From the NCBI GenBank assembly GCA_012295275.1, contig CM022674.1, positions 13,832,864-13,844,863 of the forward strand: a stretch of 12,000 nucleotides of DNA, given 5' to 3'. The stretch is from Chrysomallon squamiferum. Taxonomy: Eukaryota; Mollusca; Gastropoda; Neomphalida; Peltospiridae. Numbering within the stretch: position 1 is the first letter of the stretch; the number at the start of each line of letters is the position of its first letter. Positions 7,502 to 12,000 of the stretch are shown one piece after another. The notes below the pieces were generated by a model. That model saw only the letters and a list, made by a program, of their open reading frames with translations, was not told the origin of the DNA and did not search any database. The translations under genes were made by a program, and so were the position numbers.

Positions 7502-7525
7502 AAAAAAAAAAAAAAAAAAAAAAAA
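7502..7525 (+). repeat. Poly(A) tract (24 A)
   Basis: A pure A run preceded by AT-rich sequence. No target-site duplication or SINE promoter boxes were found next to it. Confidence 0.9.
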
Positions 7526-7650
7526 TTACATAGTGAGCATTTTTCATCAATTGGTACTCCATAATATTATTATTTGTTGTTACAAAATGGATTCAAACAG
7601 TTTAGCAGATACAGATAAATATACATTGTAGTGTATGTTCTCAAGCAAGT

Positions 7651-7690
7651 AAGTGTATGCGCATGTGTATGTGTGTGTGTGATGGTGTGC
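7651..7690 (+). repeat. Imperfect TG/TATG microsatellite
   Basis: Alternating purine-pyrimidine sequence (GTGTATGCGCATGTGTATGTG followed by TG repeats) with interruptions. Confidence 0.8.
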
Positions 7691-8498
7691 ATGTTTGCAT
7701 ATGTTTGCCAAAAAAATTTGATATTCAGTTTAAAAAACAATGATGTATACAGTAAATTGAAAAATGTATATTAGTATATATTTACATATTTAAATTTGTC
7801 TCTCAATTTAAACTCATAGTCCCTTCAAGAAGTAATTACATTTGAAAAATATTAAATAGAATTGTGAAGAAAGAAACAAAATTTGGTTTGAATGAAATGG
7901 GCAAAAATCTGAAAGGAAATGAATAAAATATTTTTAGAAAAAAAACATGTTAATTTTAACATTAGTATTTTTATTATTATAAAATAAAATGTTAACTTAG
8001 TAATTTTATTTTTTAAACAAAATATTTTAAAAATTAAAAGAGATTCTATTTATTAGACATTAGTTTTTGCAATAAATGATTTACATGATTTCTTTTTTTA
8101 TGTCAACAAAATCTGTTGCATATAAATTTACAAATATAGCTTATAAAAAAGAAAAATGTTTACAAAATAAACAACATATCAAAATTAGAAGAAAAAAAAA
8201 CTAACAAATTTTGCCATCTGTTAATAAGATTCAAAGAAACAGAATAAAATTTCTTTTAAATCATAATTTAATAACTTATTTGGGTGTGTATGAGACTGAG
8301 GGTAGGGTTTGCTGACAGAAAACATTTACCACTGTGTGCAACCAGAATCTGAAACTGGATTTAGTTTTTTAAAACTGAGTGGAATGTTAAACTTTATTTT
8401 AAAATATTTAAATAGGTCAAATCTGAGTTATTTGTAAGATGACTCAAAATGCACGCATTCTAAATTGACAGTTGTACCAAAATCTCAGTGAAAGTTTG

Positions 8499-8500
<2 letters not shown>
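7691..8500. other. Non-coding stretch
   Basis: AT-rich, A-dominated on the + strand. I see no open frame, RNA gene or repeat of note. A slightly more complex segment at 8277-8360 (GAGACTGAGGGTAGGGTTTGC) is not recognised. Confidence 0.6.

Positions 8501-8542
<42 letters not shown>
8501..8542 (+). repeat. Long perfect GT microsatellite
   Basis: An uninterrupted (GT)21 of 42 bases, the longest dinucleotide run in the window. Confidence 0.97.
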
Positions 8543-8543
<1 letters not shown>

Positions 8544-10067
8544 TTTATTTTCACGTGAATGGGAGACAGTTGGAAAATACAAATAAAGAGTTTATATTAG
8601 ATTTCCTATTTTCAAGAAAATGATTATGTTAATTATACTGTATCAGGTTGTAGTTATTTTACAAAGACACTGATACTGTTAGTATTAAAATAGGAACATT
8701 GTAAAAATACAAAAATACAAAATATAATACTTTCATAATTAAAAACATATCAAAATTACCAAATTGTTATTAACATCAAATTCAGACCTCCAATATCTGT
8801 ATGATTCTTTTTATTTGTGCATTCATTAAACAAATATTCTCTCACAAAAAAACTGGTTACATAAATCAAAAACATCAGTACAAACTCTTTTGCCAGAAAT
8901 ACATAATTATTATTTTTCCAAATTTTTGTTTATAATCGATCCATGACCAATCATTTCCATTACGATAAAGTAAAAACAATTATAAAATAAAAATTCATAA
9001 TTATGCCTATAAGGATTCAGCTGCTGTTTGTCCCACCTAGAAAAATTATTTAAGCTTATTATATTTATAATATTATGTGAATTAAAAAGCGAAAAAAAAG
9101 ATTTTTTTATAGATATATATATTTTTACAAAAGGTCATTCTAAACAGCAAAACAAATTTACATATACAAATATTCACATATAAAGCTAAATTTCCATACA
9201 TAACTTATTCCTCTATTATTTATTTATCAATAAAAAATATAATTAGTAAAATTCTCCCATGCAGTATATAATCTGTCATTTTTTTTAAATCACTCTTCAA
9301 GAATATTTCTGCAAACAGGTTATGATGTACAGAAATAGTGTAATGTGTAAAAAGATTTTAAAAATTGACAAAAAATTAATTTCTGTCAAATGGCTTTCAA
9401 GTATGGGAAGTATGTATACAGATTTTTATATGTAATACATAAAACTCATCTTCATTAATGTGATTTTGAAGATTCAGAAAAAGCATGTATGGAAATATAG
9501 CTTAGAAACCTGGCAGGTTGTCATGCAAATGTGATATCTTAAATAACGAACTTTAGTGTTTTGAATACTATCAAAACATTTATATGTATTAAAAAAATTA
9601 ATAAAAACATTTCTTTTTTTACAGGTGTCAGTGTAACTAAGTATGTGTGTATCAAACTTAAAATTTACTAATGCTGAAGTCTGGAAATGCATAAATAAAA
9701 ATGAAAGTCAAATTCCCTTTTCCTGAAATTTTCTACCCAAAATGCACCTCATTCTGTTCCACATTTTTCAAATGCACTACCCAAAATACAACAAAAACTA
9801 TTTTAAGGTGTTAATATTAGCTATTCCAAAAAATGAAAATTTTCTTACACTCATTTCTATCACAGTCTGTTGTCAGTCACATATTCTGAGCATTTGTATT
9901 TAAAGCTTCATCAAGTACTGGATGAAAAACAAGTAAAAATCGTAACTCCCTGACTCTTAGATTTTGCTACATGAATCACAGTGTTAAATGGAAGCCATGT
10001 TAACTCAACAGTTATTTTAAAGATTTCATAAAAAATGTTGATATATATTTGTTTTTTGTGTGTATAT
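8543..10067. other. Non-coding stretch
   Basis: No supportable gene. A minus-strand open frame at 9474-9692 has no motif and ordinary AT-rich composition. An acceptor-like TTTCTTTTTTTACAG ends at 9625 on the + strand, but no coding exon follows. The stretch 9720-10000 is a little richer in C and G and could be UTR of an unseen transcript; this is speculation. Confidence 0.55.
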
Positions 10068-10070
10068 AAT

Positions 10071-10138
10071 TTTTCTTGTACTTAAAATATCACACATGTG
10101 TATACACACACACACGTGATATTTTATGTACAAGAAAA
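10071..10138. repeat. Hairpin: 23-bp near-perfect inverted repeat, 22-base loop
   Basis: The left arm 10071-10093 (TTTTCTTGTACTTAAAATAT plus CAC) and the right arm 10116-10138 pair at 22 of 23 positions, with the one mismatch near the middle. The loop 10094-10115 is mostly alternating CA/TG. Two more A-T pairs (10068-10069 with 10139-10140) can form past a single bulged T. The size resembles a microRNA-type precursor or a small palindromic transposon remnant; the sequence does not decide which. Confidence 0.75.
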
Positions 10139-10773
10139 TTTGTAAGAAAACTAAATACCTCAAATTTCAAACTCTGCTACATTTTGTCATCTCAAGTGAG
10201 CAAACATTTTGCAGTTTTCATTTTTTTTATTTTTATTTAATACCAAAGTACTATTCTTTATAAAACTAATGAATTTTATACTTTGGCCTAGTTTCTTGTA
10301 TAAACTAATCAGAGGCTATTTCTGTTTTTAGCAGAAAACATGATTATGTCCCTTACAGGAAATCAAAATAAACCAATCATGTTTGACTTAACTCTGCACA
10401 TATAATTATGACCATATTGCTGCTGCACACAGTTACAAATTTCAAAATTGTTTCCACCTACATAAATATTTTGCTTCTTCCACTGTGCACAGTATGCAAA
10501 TTTTCATTATTTATAACAAGTTGTATGATTGGTCCATCTTGTCTACAAGGAACCAATGAAATGTGGACACATCTGTGTCTGTTAAATACAGGAAGTTAGG
10601 CCATGGTATAAAAAGCAATACCTATATGGAATGAAATCATGTAGATATTTACAGCAAAGAATAATAATAAAAATTAAAAAAACATACAATAAATTGGTAT
10701 AAAAAAGAAGTTGAAGACAAAATTACCAAATCTTTCAGATTCATTTAAGTACTGAGAAAATACTGTTATAGAT

Positions 10774-10789
10774 AAAAAAAAAAAAAAAA
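10774..10789 (+). repeat. Poly(A) tract (16 A)
   Basis: A pure A run after ATAGAT; nothing beside it suggests a retrotransposed body. Confidence 0.88.
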
Positions 10790-10875
10790 GTATTTATCTG
10801 TAGTAATACTAGATCATAAAACTTTTAAATAACAGAGGAAGTAAGTAAATAAATATCTTTTAAAAAATGATGTTA

Positions 10876-10935
10876 GACAGACAGATATAGATTGATAGAG
10901 AGGTTTACAAACAGATATAGATGCATACACATAGA
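10876..10935. repeat. Imperfect GACA/GATA repeat
   Basis: ACAGATATAGAT occurs at 10881 and again at 10911, a 30-base step, inside a run of AGACAGACAGATA and TGATAGAGAG. Confidence 0.65.
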
Positions 10936-11482
10936 GAATTAGGTAGAACAATTACATAAAAAGAATGCAACTTTCATCAGTATCATGAGTTTTTAGCAAT
11001 CATTTTAAAAGGTATAAATAAAATTAAATAAAAGCAAAATTACTATATCTATTAGTCTTTGTTGCTTTTTTTGTAAGAAAGAGCTGCCTTTGATTTTTTA
11101 CAATACTGTCTTACTTTATTATTAAGAAAGATTAAGTACAAGTTCAAATAATATAAAAAGGTTTGAAATGCACAGAAAAATAAAATGCAGAAAGTATTTT
11201 ATATGTATTTTTATATCCTACCAAAGACTCACTGAAAGAAGGAGAAAAATAAATTTACTGCTTGGACAGGTACAAATATGAATATAAGTTTTTTTCTATG
11301 ATAACGTATATTGATATAACCTGCTGGTTTCTATGACAACAAATACAGTTAACAAGAAACAAACAAAGTCATCTCTTGGAAGTACACAAAATATGTATGG
11401 GTTGTATCTTCAAACCTTTGCAGACACATGGAATTATAACAGCATTCAGGTAGTTACAGTAACAAGTAATGACAAATGTACG

Positions 11483-11890
11483 GGTTGTAACGTTGTACAG
11501 AAAGTAATGGTGTACAAGTAATATTATTGTACAGTGAATGATACTGTAATATCATACAGTGTTAACACTGTATTGGTGATAAAATATTGTACTGTACAGA
11601 ACAGAAGTACTATTGTACAATGAATCATACTGCACAAGTACAGGAAGTAATAAACAGGTAATTAAAAAAAAAGTATGGGTGATAACTCTGTTCAGAAAAT
11701 AACAGTGTACAAATATCAGAATTGTACAATGAATGATGCTGGACAAGTAGTAAAATACTGGTGATAACAGTGTATGGCTGATAACACTGTACAGAAAGCA
11801 ATAGTTGTTCATATCATACAAATATATCAATGTACATATCAGTATAACATACTGGTAATAATATTACAAGAAGTAGTACAGTAATTTATA
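11483..11890. repeat. Degenerate tandem array, ~82-103 bp units, TGTACA-rich
   Basis: The unit start GGTGATAAC or a variant occurs at 11483 (GGTTGTAAC), 11575, 11678, 11760 and 11854 (GGTAATAAT), with spacings of 92, 103, 82 and 94. Most units start after TACT or TATT. Inside, TGTACAGAAAG-like and ATTGTACAATGAATGATACTG-like blocks recur; the second block lies at 11526, 11612 and 11721, with a weak copy near 11828. A minus-strand open frame at 11552-11830 is a by-product of the repeat and is not called as a gene. Confidence 0.72.
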
Positions 11891-11936
11891 TTTAGTTCAA
11901 ATTAAACATCTGAGCTTTCTCTTTGAGTGTTCGTTA

Positions 11937-11975
11937 TTTTTACCTGTATTTATACAACATAATTACAGGTAAAAA
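11937..11975. repeat. Perfect 12-bp inverted repeat with 15-base loop
   Basis: TTTTTACCTGTA (11937-11948) and TACAGGTAAAAA (11964-11975) are exact reverse complements. Each arm presents the donor-like sequence CAGGTAAAA on its own strand. A following T-run is absent and this is a eukaryotic locus, so I do not call a terminator. Confidence 0.75.
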
Positions 11976-12000
11976 CAGTCAATGATTTTGTTCCACTTAT

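Larger units (their letters stand above)
6289..7650. other. Non-coding stretch with poly(A) runs
   Basis: No gene is supported. Poly(A) runs lie at 6414-6440 and 7502-7525. The frame at 6213-6545 is open only because it reads the poly(A) as polylysine. The rest is AT-rich sequence without recognisable motifs. Confidence 0.6.
10141..11482. other. Non-coding stretch
   Basis: No gene is supported. Contents are a poly(A) run (10774-10789), a GACA/GATA-rich imperfect repeat (10876-10935), and scattered AT-rich sequence. The small open frames 10408-10599 and 11333-11521 on the + strand show no domain or coding signature. From about 11430 the sequence begins to resemble the TGTACA array that follows. 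Confidence 0.55.

Noticed and set aside
6414-7525. Poly(A) runs as tails of processed retrocopies or SINEs
   Set aside because: No target-site duplications, no A/B box-like promoter sequence and no recognisable gene body were found upstream of either run.
6066-7920. Similar phrases GAAATGGACAAAATCTGGAA (about 6072) and GAAATGGGCAAAAATCTGAAA (about 7895)
   Set aside because: The match covers about 20 bases only and flanks do not align, so I do not claim a second MITE copy.
9474-9692. 72-codon open frame on the minus strand
   Set aside because: No recognisable motif, no supporting splice or promoter context; expected by chance in 12 kb.
11552-11830. 92-codon open frame on the minus strand
   Set aside because: It lies entirely in the degenerate TGTACA array and reflects the repeat composition.
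1-12000. tRNA, rRNA, CRISPR or bacterial-type operon features
   Set aside because: No cloverleaf, conserved rRNA block, regular spacer-repeat array or closely packed long open frames are seen; splicing shows the locus is eukaryotic.

Overview
This is an AT-rich (roughly three quarters A+T) nuclear eukaryotic window with spliced genes. The + strand carries the 3' half of one gene, read here as six exons (117-3937). Joined, they encode the last ~220 residues of a metal-dependent PP2C-family (PPM) Ser/Thr phosphatase. The closest family I recognise is ILKAP, the integrin-linked-kinase-associated phosphatase. All five introns are GT-AG, the reading frame is continuous, and the PP2C signature blocks occur in the expected order. 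Upstream exons, including the N-terminal metal-binding DGH region, lie off the left edge. The abundant TG, AT and TTTA microsatellites, the short introns and the invertebrate-like divergence from vertebrate ILKAP suggest an invertebrate. A mollusc, perhaps a cephalopod, is a guess I cannot prove from sequence alone.

Layout: 1-116 intron end; 117-3937 six exons and five introns; 3938 to about 4570 a 3' UTR with two candidate poly(A) signals; about 4570-12000 roughly 7.4 kb with no supportable gene. The downstream stretch holds microsatellites, poly(A) runs, a probable pogo/Tigger-like MITE (6045-6288), a 23-bp near-perfect hairpin (10071-10138), and a degenerate tandem array rich in TGTACA (about 11483-11890).

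The most unusual feature is the way degenerate tandem arrays touch splice sites. In intron 4, about five ~104-121 bp units line up with the exon 4/intron 4 junction, so the real 5' splice site sits in the first unit and decayed donor copies follow it. In intron 5, ~95-bp units run up to the 3' splice site of the last exon, and the final partial unit contains the acceptor. Exon 5 is bracketed by TTTA microsatellites that form part of its polypyrimidine tract. A dispersed repeat has one copy in intron 3 and another downstream of the gene. I see no new defence or enzymatic system here; the notable signals are repeat structure and its contact with splicing.
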